From positions 59,628,881-59,692,880 of the forward strand of contig CM019063.1 of NCBI GenBank assembly GCA_009667805.1: a stretch of DNA of 64,000 nucleotides, in the 5' to 3' direction. This stretch comes from Leptobrachium leishanense (lineage: Eukaryota; Chordata; Amphibia; Anura; Megophryidae). Below, piece after piece: positions 1-10,125 of the stretch. How positions within the stretch are numbered: position 1 is the stretch's first letter; each line of letters begins with the position of its first letter. The position numbers were made by a program, and so were the translations under genes. A model generated the notes under the pieces. It saw nothing but the letters and a program-made list of their open reading frames with translations. It ran no database searches and was not told the origin of the DNA.

Positions 1-279
1 TCAAGGGCAGACCTGGATAACTTTCCAGCAGATGATCCACTGGCTTACTGGGTGTTGAGATTGGATCACTGGCCAGAATTTAGCCAATATGCTATGCAGC
101 TACTAGGTTGCCCTTCATATAGCGTGCTTTCTGAAAGGACCTTCAGTGCCGCTGGAGGTTTTGTCACAGACAAAAGAGTGCGTCTGTCCACCGACTCTGT
201 AGACCGGCTGACATTTATAAAAATGAATCAGTCCTGGATCAGCAGCTATCAATCCCCTGATGCTGACATAGCGGAATAG
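1..279 (+). pseudogene. hAT-family transposase, C-terminal dimerisation region (5' truncated by window)
   Basis: The frame is open from base 1 to TAG at 277-279 and reads PADDPLAYWVLRL, PSYSVLSERTFSAAGG and LTFIKMN. This is the hATC dimerisation segment shared by hAT and ZBED-like transposases, whose hallmark is a conserved SERTFSAAG-type motif. Only the C-terminal end is in the window, so whether the full element is intact cannot be judged. Immediately downstream is a tandem array that may be part of the same element. Confidence 0.8.
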
Positions 280-319
280 ATCGGGGATGTCTTCTGCATT
301 CACAAAACCTCCAGCACTG

Positions 320-893
320 AACTCTTCCACAATACCACAAAAGGGTTACGGTGTGAAGGCACTTGCTGCCATGAAAGGCACAATATTTGGGTGCACTGAA
401 ACCTGTACCAGATTTATATCATTTTAATTTTTTGGAACACAGGGTCCAACCCTGCACTCTTCCACAATAGCACAAAAGGGTTACTGTATGAATGCACTTG
501 CTGGCCTGGCACCAAAAGCACAATATCTGGGTGCACTGACGCCTTTACCAGATTCATATCTTTTTAATATAGGACCGCATGGTCCACCCCTACACTCTTC
601 CACAATACCACAGAGGGGTTACTGTATGAATGCACTTGCTGGCCTGGCACCAAAAGCACAATATCTGGGTGCACTGACGCCTTTACCAGATTCATATCTT
701 TTTAATATAGGACCACATGGTCCACCCCTGCACTCTTCCACAATACTACAGAGGGGTTACTGTATGAATGCACTTGCTGGCCTGGCACCAAAAGCACAAT
801 ATTTGGGTGCACTGCCACTGACGCCTGTACCAGATTCATATCCTCAGAGGGGTTACGGTGTGACGGCACTGTTGCCGACGCTAAAGGCCCAAT
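320..893 (+). repeat. 138-bp tandem repeat array (about 4.5 units)
   Basis: Units begin around 346, 481, 619, 757 and 853, giving spacings of 135, 138, 138 and a shortened 96. Each contains TTACTGTATGAATGCACTTG and a CCAGATTCATATC segment. As 138 is divisible by 3, the array stays open as a repetitive reading frame at 488-898, which should not be taken for a gene. It sits just past the hAT transposase stop. Confidence 0.85.
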
Positions 894-1289
894 TTTAAAG
901 CACCTATTGTTACCTTCATCCAAACCCTGCACCATAATTTAGCCCAAAAAAATCACTAAACTTTTTCTGCGCATCCTAAAATGTCTTTTCATACAGGCTG
1001 CCGCCCCAAGCAGTTGTTTATGAATAGATTAAAGGAAAAGCATTTACCGTCATTTGAAACGTCATTTTTTTGTTTTTAAATGTTTCTATACATCCTAGAA
1101 ATCCGCCACTTCACTGGCAGGTTATGGGGACCTCCTAGGCACGATATTTGAAGGAATTTTTCGTTTTTATTTTTAACCCTTATTTCATGGAAAACTCACT
1201 GTCCCTTTGTCCTTGTTTCCTGTCCCCCAGGGCACTACCCGTATCTCCATACACCAAATATCTAGCATATATGCCCTCTTGGAGGGCAC
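894..1289. other. No recognisable feature
   Basis: Ordinary AT-rich sequence. I see no coding potential and no repeat shared with the rest of the window. Confidence 0.4.
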
Positions 1290-1406
1290 TCTTAAAATCG
1301 AATTTTGAGTCCCATTGACTTGTATTGAGTTCGAGTTCGAACATTTGGAAAGTTCGAGTTCGAATGCGAACCGAACTCGGGGGGGGGGGGGGTTCGGCTC
1401 ATCCCT
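1290..1406 (+). mobile_element. Terminal fragment of a TAGGGATG-type hAT-like element
   Basis: The segment is rich in GTTCGAGTTCGAA-like words and a G run, and ends GGCTCATCCCTA. That matches the terminal word of the hAT-like non-autonomous elements at 43683, 50853 and 31926. The other end was not found. Confidence 0.4.
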
Positions 1407-1407
1407 A

Positions 1408-1515
1408 GATATGATTTGCTGCTCAGCGATTGCAGGATTCAGTCTGCATTTCCCCAAGGTAATCCTTAAAACCTGGCTTGTTACTGCTCCATGAAGACAG
1501 GGTTGGGAAACACTG
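1408..1515 (+). mobile_element. hAT-N1 non-autonomous element, partial copy a
   Basis: Shares TGATTTGCTGCTCAG, GCAGGATTCAGTCTGCAT and TTGGGAAACACTG with five other copies at 34647, 39488, 58686, 58865 and 61661. The left half is missing. Confidence 0.75.
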
Positions 1516-2639
1516 GGATAAATGAAAACAACATTTTTTTTAAAATACGAGCAAATTTGCATTACTTTACACTTTTACCGGTCTCAGGATAATAATAATA
1601 ATAAAAAATAAAATCCTTTTGTAAAATTGATATTTTATCCTAAATTTAAATGTGTTTCAAATAATCGGCATATTAATATTATTTTCTACAAAATAAGCTT
1701 GTAGTGAAAGAGTTAACAGTAACTGAACCTACGGATCAGGATAAATCCAGTAAGAATGACTCTTCTTCTGTTCTTAGTGCTGCGAAGACACATCTACTTT
1801 TATTGATCTCGGAATGACTGATGAAGTCCTGTTGTGCCCAAGTTACTTAAGTACCAGTCATTCTGTAGTTATCATTCAGGGCATCTTTTCAGCATCTGGC
1901 ATCATCAAACATCTTGAAGGACCGTGTGGCGAAAATTGGCTTTTCAACTCCTTTTTTTCCCCTGAAAACGCTGGCTATTTATCTAAGTGCGGATCATTTT
2001 GTGCCAGTTGTTTTGGCAGTTGGCACTTTAGATATATTGTATTAGCAGAAATAACAGAATACTCAGACACGTTTCATCGACTCTCTGCTGTCACTCTGAA
2101 CGCGTCTTCTTCCAAATCATTTGCAATAAATTTAAAAGCATCATTATTGTTACGATTGCGAGTTGAGTCGTCACCGCAGTTTTCGGCCGCGCAGATATAA
2201 GTCACAAGCACGGCTGATGTGATGTAGAGGAGCTCGGCATCCTGTCAGTTCATTGATTAATTAATCTATTTATTTATAAAGTATTTTACAATGTAGTAAG
2301 TTTATGAAGGTGCGTTTGCGGGGCAGCTGCATACATTTGTGCTTCTTGTTCCTCTTCTGTACTTCTTGTGTTTCTTGGTACTTTCTCCTGTTTATAATTA
2401 TCCTTCTTGCTCTCCTGATTGCTACTCTAACCTTTGTCAGTTCTCCTCAGTTCAGCCCTTTTCCTGTGTCTCCTCTCTTCATAGGTTTATCACTGTGTTC
2501 CCTGCCGAGCCTCCTCCTTTGCTTTGGGTCATTCATCTATTTATTTCTGCTCTGTTTATTAAATAAACTCCTTGCTGTGCCCTGCAACCTGCCTGATCAC
2601 CTCCTGTTTCACTGCATATTGGGCTCACAACAGCATACT
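1516..2639. other. No recognised gene; two uninformative open frames
   Basis: Plus-strand open frames at 1814-2200 (128 codons) and 2304-2903 (199 codons) have no motif I recognise. The second begins with a hydrophobic, low-complexity Leu/Phe-rich run and runs into an interspersed repeat. I do not support either as a gene. Confidence 0.35.
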
Positions 2640-3005
2640 AGGCACAGGCCGCATGACACCATGCTGACGTCACCCTCTGTGAGACCAATCCCGGTAGCGA
2701 TCGGTCTCAAAGAAGCAGCCGTGGAATCAGATTTGCACATGCGCACGCATCTCATATCTATCGTTCTGCACAGGCGCCATGGCACTTGCATATGTAAAGT
2801 GCATAGGAGCGCAAATTGTACAGAAAAGCTTGAGGGACTTCCATGTTCGGGAGTCCTGAGCAGAAGACAAGGAGCTGCGGGGCGAGCGAGAAAAGGTGAG
2901 TAAAATTACCCGAAAGAAAAGAAAAATGTCAGGAGTCGGCAAACTGTGCCCAATTATTTCAGGGCAAGAAAAGAGAACTCTCTTTTCTAATGGAGTGTTC
3001 CTTTA
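2640..3005 (+). repeat. Interspersed repeat family D, copy 1
   Basis: Shares CAGAAAAGCTT, TTCGGGAGTC and GAGTAAAAT in the same order and spacing with the reverse-oriented copy at about 25590-25920. It ends with a GTTCCTTTAA-type word. It is non-coding and its superfamily is not clear. Confidence 0.5.
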
Positions 3006-3349
3006 ATATGTTTTTAGTGTGTCTATTTTGTACTATATCATTAGATCTCATTGCCTGAAAATTAAATCTCTCAGTTGGAAACATAGATGCACCCTTCCCC
3101 TTTCCAACCTGGTGTTTAAGAGCTTTTCTGGGAAGCTACCACCCTACCTGAATAGACTGCTTCCTCCAGCAGTTCCCTCATCCTATAACCTCCGATCCAG
3201 GACCTGCACCTTACTTGCAATACCACAATACAAAAAGAAAGTGTTTTCCTACAGAGCACCGCAATTATGGAATAATCTCCCAGACACCATCAAATCTTCC
3301 CCCAGTCTAAAGTCATTCAAGAGATCTCTATTAACATACCTCAATACGG
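3006..3349 (+). pseudogene. LINE-A copy 1: C-terminal end of ORF2 (non-LTR retrotransposon)
   Basis: The plus frame reads [40 protein letters not shown] and [14 protein letters not shown]. This is the conserved end of an RT-type ORF2 in CR1/L2/Rex1-like (Jockey superfamily) LINEs, and it matches 22260-22540 and 42400-42640. The copy is 5' truncated. Its 3' UTR continues through the minisatellite at 3350 and, after two later insertions, resumes at 10126. Confidence 0.85.
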
Positions 3350-3796
3350 AATGCACCTGTAAACATGTAACATAGTGACTATACACAGAATGCACCTGTA
3401 AACATGTAACATAGTGACTATACACAGAATGCACCTGTAAACATGTAACATAGTGACTATAACCAGAATGCGCTTGTAAACATGTAACATAGTGACTATA
3501 ACCAGAATGCACCCGTAAACATGTAACACAGTGACTATATACAGAATGCGCCTGTAAACATGTAACAGTGACTATACACAGAATGCACCTGTAAACATGT
3601 AACAGTGACTATATACAGAATGCACCTGTAAACATGTAACATAGTGACTATATACAGAATGCGCCTGTAAACATGTAACAGTGACTACACAGAATGCACC
3701 TGTAAACATGTAACATAGTGACTATATACAGAATGCGCCTGTAAACATGTAACATAGTGACTACATACAGAATGCACCTGTAAACATGTAACATAG
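3350..3796 (+). repeat. 39-bp minisatellite inside the LINE-A 3' UTR (12 units)
   Basis: The unit is AATGCACCTGTAAACATGTA followed by ACATAGTGACTATACACAG. Units start at 3350, 3389, 3428, 3467, 3506, 3545, 3582, 3619, 3658, 3693, 3732 and 3771, so spacings are 39 with a few of 37 or 35. The LINE-A copy at 22540-22570 has this unit once, so it is a normal piece of the LINE 3' UTR that expanded here. Two more units survive at 4597-4668 beyond a LINE-B insertion. Confidence 0.92.
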
Positions 3797-4596
3797 TCGG
3801 AGCTGTGGCAATTGAGTTTTAATGTGGATAAGTGCAAGATAATGCACCTGGGACGTAAAAACCCAAGGGCTGAATATAGAATATTTGATACAGTCCTAAC
3901 CTCAACATCTGAGGAAAGGGATTTAGGGGTTATTATTTCAGAGGATCTAAGGGTAAGTAGTCAATGTAATAGAGCAGCAGGAAATGCTGGCAGAATGCTT
4001 GGTTGTGTAGGGAGAGGTATTAGCAGTAGGAAAAGGGAAGTGCTCATGCCACTGTACAGAGCACTGGTGAGACCTCACTTGGAGTACTGTGTGCAGTACT
4101 GGAGACCGTATCTCCAGAAGGATATAGACATCTTAGAGAGAGTTCAGAGAAGGGCTACTAAAATGGTGTACGGCTTGAAGGAGAAAAGTTACCAGGAAAG
4201 GCTTAATGATCTTAACATGTACAGCTTGGAAAAAAGACGAGACAGAGGAGATATGATAGAAACATTTAAATACGTAAAGGGAATCCACAAGGTAGAGGAA
4301 GGGAGTATATTTAAACGGAAACAAAGTAGCAAAACAAGAGGACATAGTCTTAGATTAGAGGGGCAAAGGTTTAAAAGTAACATCAGGAAGCATTATTTTA
4401 CTGAGAGGGTGGTGGATACATGGAACAGTCTTCCAGTAGAAGTGGTAGAGGCCAAAATAGTAATTGAATTTAAGCAGGCATGGGATAGGCATAAGGCTAT
4501 CCTAAACAAAAGATAAATCCAGGTAAAGTATCCATGTAATCGGGCAGACTAGATGGGCCGAAAGGTTCTTATCTGCCGATATTTTTCTATGTTTCT
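3797..4596 (+). pseudogene. LINE-B copy 1: RT C-terminal region plus 3' tail
   Basis: The frame is open from about 3797 to TAA at 4514-4516. It reads [56 protein letters not shown] and [14 protein letters not shown], the region downstream of the RT active site in a CR1/Jockey-type LINE. It is 5' truncated, so the catalytic YADD box is missing. The 3' tail runs to about 4596 and ends near TTTCTATGTTTC. The copy sits inside the 39-bp minisatellite. Related copies are at 55436 (+) and 28318 (-). Confidence 0.88.
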
Positions 4597-4668
4597 ATAT
4601 ACAGAATGCACCTGTAAACATGTAACATAGTGACTATATACAGAATGCACCTGTAAACATGTAACATA
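4597..4668 (+). repeat. Remaining two units of the 39-bp minisatellite
   Basis: Continues the 3350-3796 array after LINE-B. It is cut by the LTR element at 4669, leaving CATA as the last four bases before the LTR. Confidence 0.9.
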
Positions 4669-5126
4669 TGTGACGTTTGGGGACCCACAGAGCACGTGCA
4701 CAATGTCTTTCACAAACAAAACAGTTTTATTCACCCTTTCAGGGCAGTCAAAAAGGCAACATAATAAGTACACGCTTGGGTTCAGCGAAATTAAAGCAAA
4801 GTCCTGATCTTCAGCACAAATAAACAGAGAAATAATAGTGGCTCACCAACGCTTTAAACCGTCCCAAACCTAGGGAATCCTTTCCCCAGTATGTAGAAGC
4901 CTCTCCAGCAAGGCTCAGCACGTCTCCTGCTTTTGGAACACAAACACACAGCTTCCACTGATTACTTTCCTTTTCCTGAAATCCCACCATCCTCTCTGGG
5001 AGCTGCTGGCTTTAAAACTCTTCCTGGACAGGAAGATTAACCCTGTGGTTGCCCTTAAAGGGTCCACAACCCAAATAGGGGTGAAACATATTGTCCATCC
5101 AGGACCCAGCCCTGCCGACCTCTACA
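4669..5126 (-). repeat. 3' LTR of the Gmr1-type element
   Basis: 458 bp, starting TG and ending CA. It contains AATAAA on the minus strand. Differences from the other LTR are visible near the start, in the middle (GGCTCAG versus GGCACAG) and near the end (CCTTAAAGG versus CCTTGAAGG). Confidence 0.93.
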
Positions 5127-6623
5127 TATCCCCCCCCTCTGTCTCAACGCGGAGGTGTTTGAGGCAACAGTAGACAGCCCACAGTGCATCCGGGACAGGG
5201 CATCAGCATTTTGGTGCTGTTTCCCAGGCCTGTGTTCCACCACAAAGTTAAACTCCTGGAGAGACAGGAACCACCTGGTAACCCTGGCATTAGCGTGGCG
5301 GTGCTGCCTCATCCAGGTCAATGGGGCATGGTCAGACACTAAACGGAACTTCCTGCCCAACAGGAAGTATCTCAAAGAATCCAAGGCCCACTTTATGGCC
5401 AAGCCCTCTCTTTCCACCACAGCATAGTTTTTCTCCGCTGCCGTCAGTTTCCTACTAAGAAAAACCACGGGGTGCTCTTCCCCATTGACTTCTTGGGATA
5501 GCACAGCCCCCAAACCCTCACTTGAGGCATCCGTCTGTACAATGAACTCCCTCATGAAATCAGGGACTACCAGCACTGGGTGCTGACACAACGCATTTTT
5601 AAGCTTCTCGAAGGCATCTTCAGCATTGGCATTCCATGGAATCATCACTGACTTCCTACCTTTCGTCAGGTCAGTCAATGGTGCAGCAATAGAGGCAAAA
5701 TTGGGGACAAACCGCCGGTAATACCCCACTATACCCAGAAAAGCACGAACCTGCTTTTTCGTGAGGGGGCGTGGCCAGTTCTGGATAGCCTCTACTTTGT
5801 TAAATTGTGGCTTTACCAGACCCCTGCCTACGACATATCCCAGGTACTTAGCTTCTTCCATCCCTACCGCACTTTTCTCAGGGTTAACAGTAAAGCCCGC
5901 TTTTCTCAAACAGTCCAAAACTGTCTGAACCCGGGGAAGATGGGACTCCCAATCTGGACTGAAGATGACAATGTCATCCAGGTAGACCGAGGTATATCTC
6001 AGGTAGGGGCGGAGCACCCTATCCATCGCTCGTTGGAAGGTGGCCGGGGCTGAGTGTAACCCAAAAGGCATCCGCTTATAATGAAAATGACCCTCTGGAG
6101 TGGAAAAAGCAGTCTTTTCCCTGGCTTCCTTAGTCAGGGGTATCTGCCAGTATCCCTTAGTAAGGTCCAGGGTGGTGATATAACGGGCCGGACCCAATTT
6201 CTCTATTAATTCATCCACCCTTGGCATGGGATACGCGTCAAATTTTGACACCTCGTTAAGTTTCCTGAAGTCATTGCAGAATCGCAGAGTGCCGTTGGGC
6301 TTCGGTACCAACACGATGGGGCTCGACCATTCACTCTGTGACTCCTCAATGACATCAAACTGAAGCATTTTTTTAACCTCTTCAGAAACAGCCTTTCTAT
6401 GGGCTTCTGGGATGCGGTACGGCTTTACCCGAACCTTTACATGGGGTTCCGTCACAATATCATGTTTAATCCCGGACGCGTGTCCCGGTAGTCCTGAAAA
6501 CATGCCTTTGTTTCTTTGCAGAAACTCCTTAACTTCTTGGGTTTGGGGTTTGGACAGGGTGGCAGCAATGTGTACTGCGTCAACACCATCAGACTCTATA
6601 CCCACCCCAACCATGGCGGACAC
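5055..6623 (-). pseudogene. Gmr1-type pol, reverse transcriptase and RNase H part
   Basis: A 522-codon open stretch that runs into the 3' LTR. RT motifs are visible in order: CNDFRKLNEVSKFDAYPMPR, TLDLTKGYWQIPL, MPFGLHSAPATFQRAMD and the active site VYLDDIVIF. RNase H follows with QTDASSEGLGAVLSQ and RLVSDHAPLTW, and the frame ends soon after HQNADALSR. It shares its frame with the integrase part upstream and is separated from it only by a TAG at 6651-6653. The Met at 6623 is therefore probably not a true start. In the family this enzyme copies the element RNA into DNA inside the Gag particle. Confidence 0.9.
5127..5141 (-). other. Polypurine tract of the Gmr1-type element
   Basis: On the minus strand the bases directly upstream of the 3' LTR read AGAGGGGGGGATA. 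This is where the plus-strand primer of an LTR element is expected. Confidence 0.75.
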
Positions 6624-6650
6624 CTCCTCTCGGTCTCTCCAGGGTTTTAA

Positions 6651-7277
6651 CTAATTTATGTGGTAGATCTGGTATGGTTTTCTTTTCCCAGGCTGATGCA
6701 CTCGGTAGTTTACTTCCCCTACTTTTTCAACCACCTCATATGGTCCCTGCCACTTGGCTAGGAACCGACTTTCCACCGTGGGTATAAGTACTGCTACCCG
6801 GTCCCCCACCTGAAATTGCCGCAGCTTGGCTGACCGGTTGTACACCCTTTTCTGGGCCTCCTGAGCTTTCTGCAAATGTTCCTGTACCAAAGGCATCACT
6901 TTAGAAATTCTCTCTCTCATCTGAGAGATATGTTCAATGAGCGATTTGTGTGCAGAGGACTCACTTTCCCATGTCTCCTTTACCAAATCTAGCAATCCCC
7001 GGGGTCTGCGACCATACACCAGCTCAAAAGGTGAAAACCCCGTGGAGGCCTGAGGAACCTCTCGAATAGCAAACAGCAGTGCGGGAAGCAAATGATCCCA
7101 GTCTCTTCCATCTCTCTGCACAACCCTTTTAAGCATCATTTTCAGAGTTTTGTTGAATCTTTCTACCAGACCATCCGTCTGAGGGTGATAAACAGATGTT
7201 CGCAACTGCTTGATTTGGAACAACTTGCACACATCTGCCATCACCCGGGACATAAATGGGGTCCCCTGGTCTGTCAA
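6651..7277 (-). pseudogene. Gmr1-type pol, C-terminal integrase part
   Basis: An open stretch of 208 codons beginning TDQGTPFMSRVMADVCKLF, with SVYHPQTDGLVERFNKTLK and the C-terminal FQVGDRVAVLIPTVESRFLA region. The Asp of TDQGT and the Glu of LVERFNK are the second and third residues of the integrase DDE triad. The frame differs from the upstream Gag-protease-integrase frame by a one-base shift around 7285-7290. It ends at TAG 6651-6653 directly after YHIN, at a point where other Gypsy integrases continue into a Leu-Lys-Pro-Trp type sequence. Confidence 0.88.
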
Positions 7278-9553
7278 AATTTCCTTGGCAGGCCAGTTCT
7301 CGAAAACATAAAAAACAACTCCCGCGCAATGGCCTTTGATGTAGGGTTTCTTAAAGGAACCGCCTCTGGATACCTTGTGGCATAATCAAGAACCACCAGG
7401 ATATAGCGGTGTCCCCGAGCAGACTTCTCTAAGGGACCCACTATATCCATAGCGATGCGCTCAAAGGGCACCTCAATTATTGGCAGAGGCACCAAGGGGT
7501 TCCTATAATGGGGTGCTGGGGCAGTTAACCGGCAAACAGGGCAGGAGGAACAGTACCTCTTAACTGCGGCACCAATCCCTGGCCAGTAAAACCGGTCTGT
7601 TATCCGGGCCTCGGTTTTCTCAGCTCCCAGGTGACCACCTAGAGCATCATTGTGAGCCAGATCCAGCACCATTCTCTGGTAGGGCTGGGGTACTAGTAAT
7701 TGTTCCACAATTTCTCCCCGAATTTCTGATACCCGGTAGAACAGATCATTATTGACCGCAAAGTGAGGAAATCTTTTCTCTGCATCTGGTGCTTGAGGTA
7801 CCCCACTGACAACAGTTACCTGTTCGCGAGCATTTATCAACATCGGGTCACCCATTTGAGCCCTGCCAAATGCACCTCTGGACACATCTAAGTCAGGGTG
7901 TACTGGATAAGAAGAACCCTCCCCCTCATCCACCCCAAGTGTAATATCTACAGGGGATAATTCCTCTTCATCCTCTCCTACCATAACCGGCACGGGAGAG
8001 GATTCCCCCTCCTTGGGTGTCAACTCAGGTTGAGGAGCTAGGACACTCACATCAGTTACAACATTCTTATTTGGAACACATTTGAGCAACTCCTCATCAA
8101 CAGTGTCCACAGTCATGTTTGGTGGGGGTGACCCTGAATTGTTCCCCAGTTCGATGGGCAGTTCAGTTTGTGCCAAGCACCACAGTTCAGCAAACAAGGG
8201 GCAGTCCCGTCCCACAATCACATCATGTATCAGAGTACTCACCACCCCGACCTCTTGGGTGACCGAAGTGTTCCTGGCGGAAATGGTGACAGGGATCAGC
8301 GGATACTCCCGAGTATCCCCATGGATACAGACAACCCGGAGGGTTCTTTGTACTGGACCGAGCCTTCCGACTACCCGGGCATGCACCAGGGTGACCATAC
8401 TCCCAGAGTCCAGGAGAGCTTTGGCTGGGCGGTGATTCACCCACACAGTACATTCAAACTGACCCCCCTCTAGGTCAAGGTGGGTAGTGCACGTTGTGAG
8501 GGTGTAGAAAGACACTCTCCGAGCGGATCCACACTCCATGGGCTCCTCCTGTAGCGGACACTGTGCCCGGGTATGGCCCCAGGCGCGACACCTCCAACAC
8601 TGTATATCGCCAGCAGTTCGGGTAGCGACAGGCCTCTGCAGAACCGAGGAAGATGATTTTGGGGTGCTGGTTCCCGGATCCAGTGACGCTTCCCTCCGAG
8701 GAACTGAAGCAGGCCTCACAGGCGGTGGCAAGACTGGTCCTCGACGACTGGTTGGTCTGAGCAGGTCCTCCACCACGGTGTATCTCTCCACCATCTCGAC
8801 TACCAGTGCTGCAGTCTTGGGGTCCCCATGGCTGACCCAGCGCTGTAGATCCTTTGGTAGAGACCTCAGGTAGTGGTCCATCACAACCCTTTCGACCATT
8901 TGCTCTCTAGTCAGGGTCTCTGGCTGCAACCACTTTTTAACCAGCTGTCCTAAGTCATGCATCTGGGACCGGGGTGGCTGGTCAGGGCAGTACTTCCAGC
9001 AGTGAACACGTTGAGCCCGGACAGCAACAGTTACCCCAAGGCGGGCCAGAACCTCAGCTTTCAGCCGGTCATAATTCTTTGCATCTTCTAGTGGCAGGTC
9101 AAAATATGCCTTTTGAGGGTCTCCTGTCAGAAACGGGGCAATGAGACCGGCCCATTGGTCTTGGGGCCACCCCTCTCTCTCAGCAGTCCTTTCAAACGTG
9201 GTAAGAAATGCTTCCACATCATCACTGGCAGACAGTTTTTGGAGGAAATGACTGGCCCTTATGGAGACATGGTTACCAGTAGTGACCACTGCTTGATCAC
9301 GTCCAGGTGCAAGTTGCTGCATGGCTTCCCGCAGGGCATTGATCTGCGTCTGTGTGGCTACCTGCTGTGCTGCAAGTTGTGCAGCCAGCAAATGGGTGCT
9401 TTCTTGTTGGGCAGCAACAGCCTGTGCCAGAGCTTGTTGCTGCTGAGCCATCGCCTCTTCATGGCGAGTCTGGGCCTGCACATTGACAAAGACCATCTGC
9501 TTAATGAGCTCCTCCATAGCTGTGGACTTCAGTGCAGCCTTAGCCCAGGACAT
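7274..9553 (-). pseudogene. Gmr1-type Gag, protease and N-terminal integrase
   Basis: The continuous frame extends up to 9772 inside the 5' LTR. The Met at 9553 (MSWAKAALKSTAMEEL) is a more plausible Gag start because it lies after the LTR. Counting from the 9772 Met, a Gln/Ala-rich coiled-coil-like region spans about residues 100-155 and a capsid-like part about 175-340. A CCHC zinc knuckle (CWRCRAWGHTRAQC) lies at 392-405 and an aspartic protease motif (LLDSGSMVTLV) near 453-463. Integrase follows directly, with an HHCC zinc domain (HNDALGGHLG and CSSCPVC) and the first catalytic Asp in AMDIVGPL. The frame stops at 7274 because of a one-base shift. No frameshift separates Gag from pol. Confidence 0.9.
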
Positions 9554-9647
9554 GCAATCAGAACACTGTCCTTTAAAAATGTCAGTTTTTTTTTGGTTTT
9601 TTTTCACAAAAATTCCTCTTGCTTGGCGTGTGAGGGGTAGCAAATTG

Positions 9648-9665
9648 CCCGCATTCGAAACACCA
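9648..9665 (-). other. Candidate primer binding site of the Gmr1-type element
   Basis: Two bases after the 5' LTR the minus strand reads TGGTGTTTCGAATGCGG. It begins with TGG as expected for pairing with a tRNA 3' CCA end. I could not match it to a specific tRNA. Confidence 0.45.
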
Positions 9666-9667
9666 GT

Positions 9668-10125
9668 TGTGACGTTTGGGGGCCCACAGAGCACGTGCAC
9701 AATGTCTTTCACAAACAAAACAGTTTTATTCACCCTTTCAGGGCAGTCAAAAAGGCAACATAATAAGTACACGCTTGGGTTCAGCGAAATTAAAGCAAAG
9801 TCCTGATCTTCAGCACAAATAAACAGAGAAATAATAGTGGCTCACCAACGCTTTAAACCGTCCCAAACCTAGGGAATCCTTTCCCCAGTATGTAGAAGCC
9901 TCTCCAGCAAGGCACAGCACGTCTCCTGCTTTTGGAACACAAACACACAGCTTCCACTGATTACTTTCCTTTTCCTGAAATCCCACCATCCTCTCTGGGA
10001 GCTGCTGGCTTTAAAACTCTTCCTGGACAGGAAGATTAACCCTGTGGTTGCCCTTGAAGGGTCCACAACCCAAATAGGGGTGAAACATATTGTCCATCCA
10101 GGACCCAGCCCTGCCGACCTCTACA
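9668..10125 (-). repeat. 5' LTR of the Gmr1-type element
   Basis: 458 bp, the same length as its partner at 4669-5126. It is directly followed by CATA, the repeated target bases. Confidence 0.93.

Larger units (their letters stand above)
4669..10125 (-). mobile_element. Young Ty3/Gypsy LTR retrotransposon of Gmr1 type (integrase before RT)
   Basis: Two 458-bp LTRs (4669-5126 and 9668-10125) begin TGTGACG, end CTACA and differ at only 3 positions by my comparison. The insertion is flanked by CATA at 4665-4668 and 10126-10129. The internal region on the minus strand encodes Gag, protease, integrase and then reverse transcriptase plus RNase H. Integrase upstream of RT is not the usual Gypsy order, but it is the order described for Gmr1-like elements of deuterostomes. 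One frameshift and one in-frame stop break pol, so this copy is recent but probably no longer autonomous. Confidence 0.93.

Noticed and set aside
488..898. 136-codon plus-strand frame
   Set aside because: Exact translation of the 138-bp tandem units. Its openness follows from the period being divisible by three.
1814..2903. Small frames as novel genes (1814-2200 and 2304-2903)
   Set aside because: No recognisable domain, no splice evidence, and the second runs into an interspersed repeat.
3341..3529. Possible CRISPR-like array of 39-bp units
   Set aside because: No unique spacers: the units are contiguous tandem copies of LINE 3' UTR in a vertebrate genome.
9648..9665. Naming the primer tRNA of the LTR element
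   Set aside because: The candidate starts with TGG but the following bases put a TTCGA-like word too close to the CCA end for me to identify a tRNA.
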